A stretch of DNA of 32,869 bases from JADFMN01 sp964529975 (GCA_964529975.1 CAZGXW010000025.1:1-32869); one strand, 5' to 3'; positions 1 through 8,040 are shown, counted from the first letter of the stretch. Made by a program: numbers and translations. Notes: generated by a model not told the origin, from the sequence alone.

Positions 1-38
1 CCCCATGAAACGTCCATGAATCAGGCTAAAAGGGGGTT

Positions 39-124
39 TGGTGCGCGGGAAAGGACTCGAACCTTCACGCCTTGTGGGCACTACCACCTCAAGGTAGCGC
101 GTCTGCCAATTCCGCCACCCGCGC
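39..124 (-). tRNA. tRNA-Leu (anticodon GAG)
   Basis: The minus strand folds into a complete class II (long variable arm) cloverleaf. The 7-bp acceptor stem pairs GCGCGGG with CCCGCGC. The anticodon stem CTACC/GGTAG encloses a 7-nt loop TTGAGGT, giving anticodon GAG, which reads the leucine codons CUC and CUU. The T arm contains GGTTCGAGTCC. Discriminator A and an encoded CCA (39-41 in plus coordinates) follow. The gene lies 48 bp downstream of the LURP-one-like gene and has its own TATAAT box. Confidence 0.96.
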
Positions 125-141
125 ACGTGGGAAGCAGGGGG

Positions 142-147
142 ATTATA
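142..147 (-). promoter_or_regulatory. -10 box (TATAAT) of tRNA-Leu
   Basis: A perfect TATAAT on the minus strand ends 17 nt before the first base of tRNA-Leu, which puts transcription start about 10 nt upstream of the mature tRNA. No TTGACA-like -35 element is seen at 17 nt spacing. The box lies in the short gap after the upstream gene. Confidence 0.6.
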
Positions 148-172
148 CCAACGGCCCTGAGCCTGGGCCGGG

Positions 173-766
173 TCAGCCTTCCTGACGTCCTTCGATCGCC
201 GCCAGAAGCACCGCAGCGGCGAATTTGAGCCTCGGATCCAGCCTGTGCTGGGGATCCATGGTGAAGTCGATCGTCAGCCAGTAGAGGAACGGGTTGAAGT
301 GCTGCCTGAAGTCTGCGACCCGCGTCCCATCGATCAAGAGCAGGTCGTAGTTCTGCGGGACGAGGTTGCTCGCAAACCTGCGAACGAGCGCCATCAATTG
401 GCTGTCCTCGATGACCTTTCCGATCTCCAAGTCGTTCGGGTCCATGACAATCCACTCGTCGCGAATCATCGAAGACCATCCCTTGCGCTTCAGCGCGCCA
501 ATCTTTTGGCCTGTGGCCGAGTCAATCACGTCGTACGCAGCTTTGAAGTCGAAGATTTGGCGAGCGCGGATGCTGAGCACTTCTCGCGTTCCCGCTTCAT
601 CGGCGTAGATGCGGATGTCCTCCTTGAGTTTGAACCCCTTCTGGTGGCTGAAGAGGACGAGCTTGCCGCTCGCGTCGTAGATGCGAAAGTTGGAGCCGAC
701 GAGTTTGAAGAACTGTCGCTTCAGTTCGAACTGGGTTCCTGTCCAATCGACGGCGCCAGGGACCAT
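173..766 (-). CDS. LURP-one-related (tubby C-terminal-like) protein
   Basis: A 197-residue soluble protein of the LURP-one-related family, a tubby/scramblase-type beta barrel around one central helix. Visible family features are the start FELKRQFFKLVGSNFRIYD, alternating strand segments with a charged pattern (GKLVLFSHQKGFKLKEDIRIY), the VLSIRARQIFDF strand, and a late hydrophobic segment FAAAVLLAAIE matching the buried C-terminal helix. Function in bacteria is not established; eukaryotic relatives bind phosphoinositides or act in membranes. The ATG directly follows the TAA of the glutamate dehydrogenase gene with no spacer, so it is probably translated by reinitiation from that message. Family placement is fairly secure, role unknown. 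Confidence 0.8.
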   Translation of the reverse strand: MVPGAVDWTGTQFELKRQFFKLVGSNFRIYDASGKLVLFSHQKGFKLKEDIRIYADEAGTREVLSIRARQIFDFKAAYDVIDSATGQKIGALKRKGWSSMIRDEWIVMDPNDLEIGKVIEDSQLMALVRRFASNLVPQNYDLLLIDGTRVADFRQHFNPFLYWLTIDFTMDPQHRLDPRLKFAAAVLLAAIEGRQEG

Positions 767-2020
767 TTAGGGGTAAATGCCTCGCATCACGGTAGCGTCG
801 GCAACGCGCTTGACGCCGATGATCATGGCCGCGGTGCGCATGTCCGTCTTGTGCGCGCGCATCGTTTGGTCGACGGCGTGGTAAGCGTGTCGCATGATGC
901 GAGAAAGCCTTTCGTTGACGGCCGACTCTTCCCAGAAGAAGTTCTGGAGGTCCTGCACCCACTCGAAGTAACTCGTGACGACGCCGCCGGCGTTCGCAAG
1001 GATGTCCGGCACGACAAGGATTCCTTTGTCGTTGAAGATCTCGTCTGCATCCGGCGTGGTAGGGCCGTTAGCACCCTCGACGATCAGCCTCGCCTTGACG
1101 TTTCCTGCGTTGCCCTTGTGCAACTGTTGCGAGATCGCAGCCGGGATAAGCACATCGCAGTCGACTTCGAGCAGTTCCTCGTTGCTGATGGAGTCGCAGT
1201 CCTTGTAGTTGTGGATACCGCCGTCGATTCCGCTGTAGCGGCTGTACAAGTCGCGGATCGGTAGCCCGTTCTTGTTGTAGATGCCGCCGCGCGCGTCGCT
1301 GATCGCAACGACCTTGGCACCCAAGTCGTCAGCAAGCCGTGCCGCCACAGATCCGACGTTTCCAAATCCCTGGACTGCGATGCGACAGTTCGTCAGATCG
1401 AGGTTGATGATCTTTGCCGCCTCTTCCATCGTGACGACGACGCCTCGCCCAGTCGCCTCGACGCGCCCCTCGGAACCACCGAGTTCGATCGGCTTGCCCG
1501 TGACGACCCCTGGCACCGTGTAGCCAGCGTGCATCGAGAACGTGTCCATGATCCATGACATGACGGTGGCGTTTGTGCCGATGTCTGGTGCAGGGATGTC
1601 GCTGCGCTCGCCCAGGATTCCTGTGATCTCGGTCACAAAGCGTCGCGTGAGTTTCTCGATCTCGCGGCGGCTGTGCCGCTTGACGTCGACCGTGACTCCG
1701 CCCTTCGCACCGCCATAGGGGATGTTCACGACGGCGCACTTCCACGTCATCCACATCGCCAAGGCGGTGGTCTCGTCCAGGTCGACGTGGTGGTGATAGC
1801 GGATACCTCCCTTTGTGGGCCCACGGCTTGAGTTGTGTTGGACTCGAAATCCCTCGAAGACCTGCACCTCGCCGCTGTCCATCACGACGGGGAAGTTGAC
1901 GATGACTTGCCTCTTTGGGCGAGCCAGGGCCTGGTGGAGTCCTTCGTCGAGATCGAGGTATCGGGCGGCGGTCGCCAGTTGGCGACGCGCCATTTCAAGC
2001 ACGTTTTCGGATTGACTCAT
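767..2020 (-). CDS. gdhA: Glutamate dehydrogenase (Glu/Leu/Phe/Val family)
   Basis: A 417-residue cytoplasmic enzyme that interconverts glutamate and 2-oxoglutarate plus ammonium with NAD(P)H. The catalytic domain shows the substrate lysines in RGPTKGGIRYH (K70) and TWKCAVVNIPYGGAKGG (K94, K106), and the catalytic aspartate in IPAPDIGTN (D146). The Rossmann part has VQGFGNVGSVAA, then IVEGANGPTTPDAD and VVPDILANAGGVVTSYFEW, all typical of hexameric GDH of usual length. The open frame extends upstream through mreD, but ATG at 2018-2020 is chosen because the family sequence begins there (MSQSENVLEMARR) and it lies 5 bp after the mreD stop, with AAGGTGA a little upstream. Cofactor preference cannot be told reliably by eye. 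A leucine dehydrogenase is less likely because of length. Confidence 0.93.
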   Translation of the reverse strand: MSQSENVLEMARRQLATAARYLDLDEGLHQALARPKRQVIVNFPVVMDSGEVQVFEGFRVQHNSSRGPTKGGIRYHHHVDLDETTALAMWMTWKCAVVNIPYGGAKGGVTVDVKRHSRREIEKLTRRFVTEITGILGERSDIPAPDIGTNATVMSWIMDTFSMHAGYTVPGVVTGKPIELGGSEGRVEATGRGVVVTMEEAAKIINLDLTNCRIAVQGFGNVGSVAARLADDLGAKVVAISDARGGIYNKNGLPIRDLYSRYSGIDGGIHNYKDCDSISNEELLEVDCDVLIPAAISQQLHKGNAGNVKARLIVEGANGPTTPDADEIFNDKGILVVPDILANAGGVVTSYFEWVQDLQNFFWEESAVNERLSRIMRHAYHAVDQTMRAHKTDMRTAAMIIGVKRVADATVMRGIYP

Positions 2021-2025
2021 GGGCG

Positions 2026-2508
2026 CTAATTCACCTTGGGGCGCAGCGACCGACGCATCATTGCGTAGAGCGGGATGGCCAGCACGCCATTGTACATTGC
2101 CGAAAAGATTGTATCCCGGACGTAAGGCCAGACCTCGGGAGGAGGGGCGGGGATCATCATGAGCAGGTAGGAAACGACCGTTCCCGCGAGCACCACGAGC
2201 CCGACGTACCAAGGCCGCACGTCCAGTTCCAGTCGGCTGACGTAGCCCGCGGCATAGGCGACCAAGGTACGGCTTACAGCGAGGTTCGCCGTGTCCGAAC
2301 CGGTCACCCCGCCGTGCAGGACGCCCGCGACAAAGCCGAGAGTCGCCGCGATCAGGGGCTCGAAGAACACAGCCGCCACAAGGGCGGTCGTGATCAGTAA
2401 GTCTGGCCGAGCCGAGCCGAACGCCAAGTGAGGGGCTGCCGCCTGTTGGAGTCCGGCAGCGACCCAAAAGCAGAGCACAAGCACGACGATCGGCCTGGCT
2501 TTGTTCAT
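2026..2508 (-). CDS. mreD: Rod shape-determining protein MreD
   Basis: A 160-residue inner-membrane protein with about five hydrophobic segments (starting ARPIVVLVLCFWVAAGLQQA) and the PDLL motif common in MreD. MreD works with MreB and MreC in the elongasome that guides sidewall peptidoglycan synthesis. Its ATG overlaps the TGA of mreC (ATGA), and it is the third gene of mreBCD. Sequence conservation in this family is weak, so the call rests on position, size and topology. Confidence 0.88.
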   Translation of the reverse strand: MNKARPIVVLVLCFWVAAGLQQAAAPHLAFGSARPDLLITTALVAAVFFEPLIAATLGFVAGVLHGGVTGSDTANLAVSRTLVAYAAGYVSRLELDVRPWYVGLVVLAGTVVSYLLMMIPAPPPEVWPYVRDTIFSAMYNGVLAIPLYAMMRRSLRPKVN

Positions 2509-3395
2509 TTGAGCACGTACACCTCGTTTACAGCGCCCATGTGTACGCTTGGAAGAACGAACACGCGCTTGACGCCGAACCTCGGATCGTCGATCGATTC
2601 GACGACCGTCCCTATCCTAATGCCGGGCGGAATGGTGTTCGAGAAACCAGACGTGACGACCGTTTCGCCCGTATAGACGGGCTCTGGCCCGAGCAGATCG
2701 AGATAGAGGCGCGTCGGCGTCTCGCCTCGGATGATGCTCGGAACTGTCGCCTCGCCAACGACCTTGGCCGCCACCCGGATCTGTGGAGCGGTGACGAGCA
2801 TGACCTGGCTCGATCCCGGAGTCACGGTCTCGATCACCCCAACGAGCCCGTCCGCGGCGAGGACAGGCATGTGTTGAGCGATTCCGTGGTCTGAGCCCCG
2901 GTCGATCGTCGCTCTGTTCTGCTGTGGAAAGTAGCCGATCACGCGCGCGAACACTTTCTGATACGAACCTTCTGGCTTGTACCCGTGCATCGCGTTGAGA
3001 GCGTCGATGCGCGACTGCAGTCGGTCGAGCGTCTCCTGGTATTGGTTCGCGGCGTCCTCGAGCGACTTCAACCGGTCGACTTCGCGCCTCAAAGAGCGCG
3101 CGTCCCGCACTCCCACCCAGAAGTCCTCCGCTACTCCGAGCAGAGACGTCGTCAGCGAGGCGATGGGGTACTCGATCCCTTGGATCGCCCTCGAAACAAA
3201 GTCGACTTTGCCGTCATTGCGCGCGATCGTTTGGACTTGCCCGAGGATGAAACCCAGGACGCAGAGCCCGCCAAGGACGATCCAATCGGGTCGGCGCTTT
3301 TCCTTCAGGTTCTTGAAGCCCTCTCGAGGATACGGCGCATCGCCGGGTCTTCGTGGATCATGTCGAGCATTCGGCCCGTGCCCACTGCGACGCAA
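2505..3395 (-). CDS. mreC: Rod shape-determining protein MreC
   Basis: An elongasome protein anchored in the inner membrane with a periplasmic coiled coil and a double beta-barrel domain. One membrane span (WIVLGGLCVLGFILG) is followed by a predicted coiled coil (LRREVDRLKSLEDAANQYQ) and barrel motifs such as RVIGYFPQQNRATIDRGSDHGI, GLVGVIETVTPGSSQVMLVT and GETVVTSGFSNTIPPGIRIG. The start is uncertain. The only ATG/GTG/TTG upstream of the span is TTG at 3393-3395, which would overlap the end of mreB by 91 bp and encode an Arg/Pro-rich stretch that looks like an mreB shadow. A CTG at 3306-3308, overlapping the mreB stop codon, would give a normal 267-residue MreC and may be the real start. The gene overlaps mreD by ATGA. 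Confidence 0.9.
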   Translation of the reverse strand: MRRSGHGPNARHDPRRPGDAPYPREGFKNLKEKRRPDWIVLGGLCVLGFILGQVQTIARNDGKVDFVSRAIQGIEYPIASLTTSLLGVAEDFWVGVRDARSLRREVDRLKSLEDAANQYQETLDRLQSRIDALNAMHGYKPEGSYQKVFARVIGYFPQQNRATIDRGSDHGIAQHMPVLAADGLVGVIETVTPGSSQVMLVTAPQIRVAAKVVGEATVPSIIRGETPTRLYLDLLGPEPVYTGETVVTSGFSNTIPPGIRIGTVVESIDDPRFGVKRVFVLPSVHMGAVNEVYVLK

Positions 3396-4375
3396 CTGAG
3401 TGGGTCAGGAGCAATGTGTACAGGCATGCCGGTCTCCGCCGCGATGAGCCTATCGATTCCTCTAAGCAAGGCACCTCCGCCTGCAAGGACGATTCCGTTG
3501 TTCATGCAGTCCGCCGCAAGTTCCGGCGGAGTCGCTTCTAGCGTGAGTTTCACTGCCTCGACAATCTCGTTAAGTGGCTCTTGGATCGCGACACGGATCT
3601 CTTCGCTCGTGATCTCAGCGCTGCGCGGAAGGCCAGTGACAAGGTCTCGTCCCTTGACGGGCATCGAGAGTTCTTCTTCGAGCGGAAACGCGCTGCCTAT
3701 CTCGAGTTTGATCTGCTCTGCCGTCCTGTCGCCGATATAGAGGTTGTACGCGCGACGCACGTAGGCGGCGATCGCTTCGTCGATCTCGTCGCCGGCCGTT
3801 CGGATCGAACGCGCGTGCACAATGCCGGCGAGAGAAATGACGGCGACCTCGGTGGTGCCTCCGCCGATGTCGACGATCATCGAGCCGACCGGCTCTCCAA
3901 TCGGGAGTCCTGCTCCAATCGCCGCGGCCATCGGTTCTTCAATGACATAGGCCTGGTGGGCGCCCGCCTTCTTGCAAGCATCGAGCACCGCGTCACGCTC
4001 GACCTCGGTGACGCCGCTCGGGATGCCGACGACGACCGTGTTGTATAGAGCGAAGCCGTGGAGTTTGCGCGCCATGCGCACGAACTCCTTGATCATCTCG
4101 AGGGTCTGGTCGTAGTCGGCAATGACGCCGTCCTTCAACGGGCGAATGGCGACGATGTTCGCCGGCGTCCTGCCAAGCATGCGCTTCGCCTCTTCGCCGA
4201 CCTTGAGGACTTTGCCCGTGTTCTTGTCGACTGCGACGACGCTGGGCTGGCGGATTTGGATGCCTTTGCCTGCGACATAGACGACGGTGTTCGCCGTGCC
4301 CAGGTCGATGCCGACATCGAGGCTCAGCTTGTGCCACAGGTTTCGGAAGAACGGGGGTGCGCCGTTGTTGGCCAT
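3305..4375 (-). CDS. mreB: Rod shape-determining actin MreB
   Basis: A 356-residue bacterial actin that forms membrane-bound filaments and organises the elongation machinery. It shows phosphate loop 1 (VGIDLGTANTVVYV), IAIRPLKDGVIADY-type sequence, VVGIPSGVTEVERDA, phosphate loop 2 (MIVDIGGGTTEVAVISL) and the adenosine motif GIVLAGGGALLRG near the C terminus. The N-terminal segment ANNGAPPFFRNLW is hydrophobic and could help membrane binding. ATG at 4373-4375 has GTGAGGG just upstream. It is the first gene of mreBCD, behind a TATAAT box and a leader of roughly 100 nt. Confidence 0.97.
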   Translation of the reverse strand: MANNGAPPFFRNLWHKLSLDVGIDLGTANTVVYVAGKGIQIRQPSVVAVDKNTGKVLKVGEEAKRMLGRTPANIVAIRPLKDGVIADYDQTLEMIKEFVRMARKLHGFALYNTVVVGIPSGVTEVERDAVLDACKKAGAHQAYVIEEPMAAAIGAGLPIGEPVGSMIVDIGGGTTEVAVISLAGIVHARSIRTAGDEIDEAIAAYVRRAYNLYIGDRTAEQIKLEIGSAFPLEEELSMPVKGRDLVTGLPRSAEITSEEIRVAIQEPLNEIVEAVKLTLEATPPELAADCMNNGIVLAGGGALLRGIDRLIAAETGMPVHIAPDPLSCVAVGTGRMLDMIHEDPAMRRILERASRT

Positions 4376-4479
4376 TAAGCCCTCACTCCGATTATGCCTG
4401 TGCCGACTGCCTTCCTTAGCCTTTGGTTTCTCGTGTTCGTGATGCTTCCGTGCATTCCGATTCCACTGCTTCTCCCCCC

Positions 4480-4485
4480 ATTATA
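4480..4485 (-). promoter_or_regulatory. Probable mreB promoter (-10 TATAAT) and leader
   Basis: A perfect TATAAT on the minus strand would start an mreB transcript near 4473, giving a leader of about 97 nt. It is followed by a purine-rich start (GGGGGGAGAAG). A second candidate, CATAAT at 4392-4397, lies closer to the gene. No good -35 is visible. The box sits directly next to the hairpin that ends the gene to the right. Confidence 0.5.
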
Positions 4486-4491
4486 GAGACA

Positions 4492-4540
4492 AGGCCAAGA
4501 AACGGCCCGAACATTCGGTTCAGGCGGCGCTTCTTGGCCT
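4492..4540 (-). terminator. Hairpin behind the small membrane protein gene
   Basis: AGGCCAAGAA at 4492-4501 pairs perfectly with TTCTTGGCCT at 4531-4540. AGAG/CTCT outside the stem adds pairing, and the loop is 29 nt. It follows the stop codon at 4556 on the minus strand and ends in a weakly T-rich run (TTGTCTCT). It probably separates the upstream gene from mreB, but there is no classical U tract. Confidence 0.45.
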
Positions 4541-4555
4541 CTCTAGTTGGGTCGA

Positions 4556-4831
4556 CTAAGGTCCGAGCGGGATCGTCGACATGTTGCCGCCGCCAGCGCC
4601 GGCCGGCCTGTTCGCCATTCCGCCGCCGCTCGAGCCAGAGCCACCGCTTGCGCCGGGCAGGCTGTTGGCGTAAGTCACGCTCGCAGCGGCGGGCTTGGCG
4701 TCCTCGGTGACGACGCGCGGTGGGTCGGCGATGACGACGGGCTCGCGCTTCGTGAACATGAACCCAAGGGAGACGCCGATGCACACCAGCACCACAGCGC
4801 CCGCGACGATCAGATCGTTCTGGTTCTTCAA
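4556..4831 (-). CDS. Small membrane-anchored protein with Gly-rich tail
   Basis: An unrecognised protein of about 91 residues. It has one N-terminal membrane span (LIVAGAVVLVCIGVSLGFMF) followed by a short basic patch, a Pro/Ala linker and a Gly/Ser-rich tail (GASGGSGSSGGGMANRPAG), which suggests an exposed, flexible C terminus outside the inner membrane. The start chosen is TTG at 4829-4831, because AGGAG (4839-4843) lies 7 nt before it and a TATGAT box (4858-4863) lies further up. An alternative TTG at 4856-4858 would overlap that box and add nine residues. It is a separate transcription unit between purH and mreB. Composition gives no function. Confidence 0.6.
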   Translation of the reverse strand: MKNQNDLIVAGAVVLVCIGVSLGFMFTKREPVVIADPPRVVTEDAKPAAASVTYANSLPGASGGSGSSGGGMANRPAGAGGGNMSTIPLGP

Positions 4832-4857
4832 ATCCAAACTCCTACGTTCTAGGCTCA

Positions 4858-4863
4858 ATCATA
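4858..4863 (-). promoter_or_regulatory. -10 box (TATGAT) and AGGAG site of the small membrane protein
   Basis: TATGAT on the minus strand would start transcription near 4850. AGGAG at 4839-4843 then stands 7 nt before TTG 4829-4831. Box, Shine-Dalgarno site and start codon together decide the start of the small gene. Confidence 0.45.
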
Positions 4864-4875
4864 GCAGATTCGAGC

Positions 4876-6408
4876 CTAGTGCCTGAAATGTCTGACGCCG
4901 GTTAGAACCATAGGGATACACAATCGGTCGGCGGCGGCTATGACGTCCTCGTCCTTCTTGCTCCCCCCAGGCTGGACGATACAGCCGATTCCAGCCTCGG
5001 CGGCCGTCTCGATTGAGTCTGGGAAGGGGAAGAACGCGTCGCTGGCCAGGGCAGCACCCTTGGCTGCCACGCCGGCCTGCCCTAAGGCCAGACGGACGCT
5101 CTGGACCCGGTTCATCTGGCCAGCTCCAACCCCAAGCAGCCGGTTCGGCCCACAGACAACGATGGCATTGGACTTCACGTGTTGGGCGATCGTCCATGCA
5201 AGGCGCAGGGCCTGCTCCTGGTCGGGAGAGGGGGCCTGCTTGGTAGCCACCGTCCAGCCGGAGCCCGGATCCTCGTCCGAGTCCTGGACCAGTGCCCCGC
5301 CTCGGACGGTCCTGACGGTCGGATAACTCTGGTTCCGGCTGAGGGGGACCTCAAGGAGCCGCACCGCTTGGCCCCAGCCCGCCCGCTCTTGGAACAGCTT
5401 CTGGGCTTCTGGGGAGAACTCTGTGGCGATCACGACCTCCAGGAAGTTGCCCTTCTCGGTCATGGCTTCGGCGCCCGCAAGGTCTATTGGGCCGTTGAAG
5501 GCCGCGATGCCGCCGAAGGCCGAGACCGTGTCGGCCTCTCGGGCCATGCGATACGCGTCGCCAAAGTCCGATCCGGCAGCGGCTCCACAGGGGTTGCCGT
5601 GCTTGATGATCGCGCAAGAGGTCGGTGGGAGGTCGCACACAAGCTCCCACGCGGCGTCTGCGTCAAGGACGTTGTTGTAACTGAGTTCCTTGCCCCAGAG
5701 TTGCTTGGCGTGCGCTACTCCTCCGATGGAGAGCGGGTCTGTGTAGAGCGCTGCAGTTTGGTGAGGGTTCTCACCGTAGCGCATCTGCTGTGCGCGACGA
5801 TAACCGAACGTCAGCGATTCGGCGAGCGGGTCTTCTCCGGCTGCGCGTGTGAGATACCTCGAAACGACGGAGTCGTAGTACGCCGTGTGGCGGTAGGCCT
5901 TAGCCGAGAGCGAAAGGCGGATTTGGTCGATTGTGTTCGTCTTGATCGCGTCCAGAACTCGCCCATAGTCGTTGGGATCGACGACGACCGCGACGTTCGC
6001 CCAGTTCTTCGCAGCGGCGCGGACCATGGCTGGACCGCCGATGTCGATGTTCTCGATGGCGTCTTCGAGCGAGTGCGGCTGCGAGACCGTCTGCTCGAAC
6101 GCATAGAGGTTGACGCAAAGCACGTCGATTCCCTCGATCCCTGCGTCCGCCATCTGTCGAACATGGTCGGCGTTGCGCCTGTCGCCGAGCAATCCGCCAT
6201 GCACGAGCGGGTGTAGCGTCTTCACGCGACCGTCGAGCATTTCGGGAAAGCCCGTGACGTCGCTGACGTCGCGCACGTTTAGGCCAGCGCTGCGCAGTTG
6301 CTTCGCAGTACCGCCCGTGCTGACGATTTCAAATCCAAGCGCGGACAATCCGCGCGCGAACTCTTCGACGCCGGTCTTGTCGGTGACGGAAACGAGGGCT
6401 CTAGGCAT
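4876..6408 (-). CDS. purH: Bifunctional AICAR transformylase / IMP cyclohydrolase
   Basis: A 510-residue cytoplasmic enzyme for the last two steps of IMP synthesis: formyl transfer from 10-formyl-THF to AICAR, then ring closure. The N-terminal cyclohydrolase (about 1-190) has ALVSVTDKTGVEEFA, IVSTGGTAKQL and DGRVKTLHPLVHGGLL. The transformylase part has RYGENPHQTAALY, ELSYNNVLDADAAW, the catalytic KHGNPCGAA region, and C-terminal KSNAIVV and SDAFFPFPDSIETAAEAGI. Length is normal. ATG 4 bp after the TAA of the upstream gene, without a visible Shine-Dalgarno site, suggests coupled translation. An operon of purH with an Ig-domain protein is unusual. Confidence 0.97.
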   Translation of the reverse strand: MPRALVSVTDKTGVEEFARGLSALGFEIVSTGGTAKQLRSAGLNVRDVSDVTGFPEMLDGRVKTLHPLVHGGLLGDRRNADHVRQMADAGIEGIDVLCVNLYAFEQTVSQPHSLEDAIENIDIGGPAMVRAAAKNWANVAVVVDPNDYGRVLDAIKTNTIDQIRLSLSAKAYRHTAYYDSVVSRYLTRAAGEDPLAESLTFGYRRAQQMRYGENPHQTAALYTDPLSIGGVAHAKQLWGKELSYNNVLDADAAWELVCDLPPTSCAIIKHGNPCGAAAGSDFGDAYRMAREADTVSAFGGIAAFNGPIDLAGAEAMTEKGNFLEVVIATEFSPEAQKLFQERAGWGQAVRLLEVPLSRNQSYPTVRTVRGGALVQDSDEDPGSGWTVATKQAPSPDQEQALRLAWTIAQHVKSNAIVVCGPNRLLGVGAGQMNRVQSVRLALGQAGVAAKGAALASDAFFPFPDSIETAAEAGIGCIVQPGGSKKDEDVIAAADRLCIPMVLTGVRHFRH

Positions 6409-6412
6409 GCTG

Positions 6413-7984
6413 TTATTGAGGCGGCGGGTTGACGATGAAGTCGTCGTCGATGCGCTTCTTGACGGTGACCTGTTGTTCTGCGATAGCGCCCTCGTCGTCG
6501 TAGGCCTTCAGGGTGAAGGTCGTGTCTAGGGTCACGACTTCGTCACGGGTCCCGGCGAGCAGCGGGCCCGTAGGTCCTTCCAGCGGAAGTGCCCGGCCGT
6601 TGGCATAGACCAACTCCACGCGGAGCGCGTTTGTGACTTGCCAGGTGAGGGTGATTCGGCCGTCGAGCGGGTCGAAGAATGCAGGTTCGGCACGGAAAAC
6701 TATGATAGAAGCCTTGCTCCCCCGCTTCACGTTGACACGGATGGACTTCTCAACGCTCTGGCCCGCCGCGTTCCGCGCGACGATCTTGTAGTCGTACTCT
6801 CCGACCACTTTTGCGACCACCTCGACGCTGCTCAGCAAGGGGTCGAGTTTGAGGTTCGTCGGCTCGAGGATCGCGTCGGTGACCGAGTCGCTCAAGCGGT
6901 AGTTCACACGGAACGCTTGGTCGACTAAGAGGTCGGTCGGGTCGATAGTGAACTCGATGATCTCGGGCTCCGCAGGTGGCTCCTTGCGACGCAAGATGAT
7001 CAGCCGTTCCTTCGTCTGACTTTGTCGCCGACCGTTGAAGGCCGTAAGGCGCACGGCAACTTGCGACTCCATTTCGCCCGGAGGATCAATAGAGAACTCC
7101 TTGCTGCCGACCGGATCGAGATTGTCGTAGACCTCGCCATCGACGACAAGCCTCACCGAGCGCGCGTTCGTCGCCGACCATTTGATGACCACCGGTTCGC
7201 CCATCCACTGCCGCTCAGGATTGACAGTGAACGTGTCGATCACAGGGTTGCGCGGCAACAGTACGACGAACGACGCAACGACGAACGTCATCAGCGCGAT
7301 GAGCCAAAGCACGGCAGGTGTCACAAGCGCGCGTTGCTCGACCTGCGCGTGCGTCGCGGTCGCCACCGTTTTGTCGTCGCGGCTTCGGCACGTCACCGTG
7401 AATTGTTGGAGTCGCGCGTTCGCAAGCAAGAAGTGTTTCGCAGGAGACACAGTAACGCTGACAGTGCGTTGCGCACCGGGCGACACGGTGACCTCTTCGT
7501 CGTCGAACTCGAACACGAACATGTCGCCGGGGTCGCTAGCAGAAAGTCGAAGCGTGTGCTCGACGTTTCCGAGGTTCATCACGGTGACTTGCAGCGTCGT
7601 GGCCCGTGAGAGTGCCGTGATCTCCGCGCGCCTTGGCTGCACGTCCACGCTCACGTTGTGGAACGGCTTGACGACGAGCGAGCACGGTACAGCGACAGCC
7701 TCTTCGACCTCGGTGTTGCGCACGCGCACGACGAAGGGATAGGTGCCGCTGAGGCTCTCCGGCTCTCTGGGGGGCTTGAGGAACGCGCGCTCCGTGACCG
7801 ACTCGCCACTCGGGACTTCGACAGAGGAGACAGGCACGGCCACCCACTCAGGGTCGATGCCTTCGATAACGATCTCGACCTTGACCGTCGAGGAGCCCTC
7901 GTTGGTGATCTCGATGGGCACGCTGGCCGCAACGCCTGGCTCGACGTTGAACGAGTCTTCTGCCAGATGCACGCGGAAGCCCAT
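6413..7984 (-). CDS. Single-span protein with Ig-like domains on both sides
   Basis: A 523-residue protein of unknown function. Residues 1-215 contain two beta-sandwich repeats typical of adhesion-like or NEW3-type domains (PGVAASVPIEITNEGSSTVKV and ALSRATTLQVTVMNLGNVEHT). One membrane span follows (about 221-243, VTPAVLWLIALMTFVVASFV). Three further Ig-like or PKD-like repeats come after it, each with a strand pattern such as GEPVVIKWSATNARSVRLVVDG and GRITLTWQVTNALRVELVYANG. There is no signal peptide, so either the N-terminal or the C-terminal beta domains must face the cytoplasm. ATG 7982-7984 is chosen over an upstream TTG because TAGAAT lies 8 nt before it and no Shine-Dalgarno site is present. 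It precedes purH by 4 bp. Confidence 0.75.
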   Translation of the reverse strand: MGFRVHLAEDSFNVEPGVAASVPIEITNEGSSTVKVEIVIEGIDPEWVAVPVSSVEVPSGESVTERAFLKPPREPESLSGTYPFVVRVRNTEVEEAVAVPCSLVVKPFHNVSVDVQPRRAEITALSRATTLQVTVMNLGNVEHTLRLSASDPGDMFVFEFDDEEVTVSPGAQRTVSVTVSPAKHFLLANARLQQFTVTCRSRDDKTVATATHAQVEQRALVTPAVLWLIALMTFVVASFVVLLPRNPVIDTFTVNPERQWMGEPVVIKWSATNARSVRLVVDGEVYDNLDPVGSKEFSIDPPGEMESQVAVRLTAFNGRRQSQTKERLIILRRKEPPAEPEIIEFTIDPTDLLVDQAFRVNYRLSDSVTDAILEPTNLKLDPLLSSVEVVAKVVGEYDYKIVARNAAGQSVEKSIRVNVKRGSKASIIVFRAEPAFFDPLDGRITLTWQVTNALRVELVYANGRALPLEGPTGPLLAGTRDEVVTLDTTFTLKAYDDEGAIAEQQVTVKKRIDDDFIVNPPPQ

Positions 7985-7992
7985 CAACGCTG

Positions 7993-7998
7993 ATTCTA
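7993..7998 (-). promoter_or_regulatory. TAGAAT box for the Ig-domain gene (leaderless)
   Basis: TAGAAT on the minus strand ends 8 nt before ATG 7982-7984, so transcription would begin at or next to the start codon. It lies in a 56-bp divergent gap with a matching box for the plus-strand gene at 8028-8033. Confidence 0.5.
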
Positions 7999-8027
7999 GC
8001 AGACCCCCTTTGAACTCCCCAGTACCG

Positions 8028-8033
8028 TAAACT
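8028..8033 (+). promoter_or_regulatory. TAAACT box for the ceramidase-like gene (leaderless)
   Basis: TAAACT ends 7 nt before ATG 8041, and the intervening GGGTTCA holds no Shine-Dalgarno site, which fits a leaderless message. Confidence 0.5.
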
Positions 8034-8040
8034 GGGTTCA

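Noticed and set aside
2021..2467. A long N-terminal extension of glutamate dehydrogenase
   Set aside because: The frame is open through mreD but encodes Arg/Gly-rich sequence, while the family begins at 2020.
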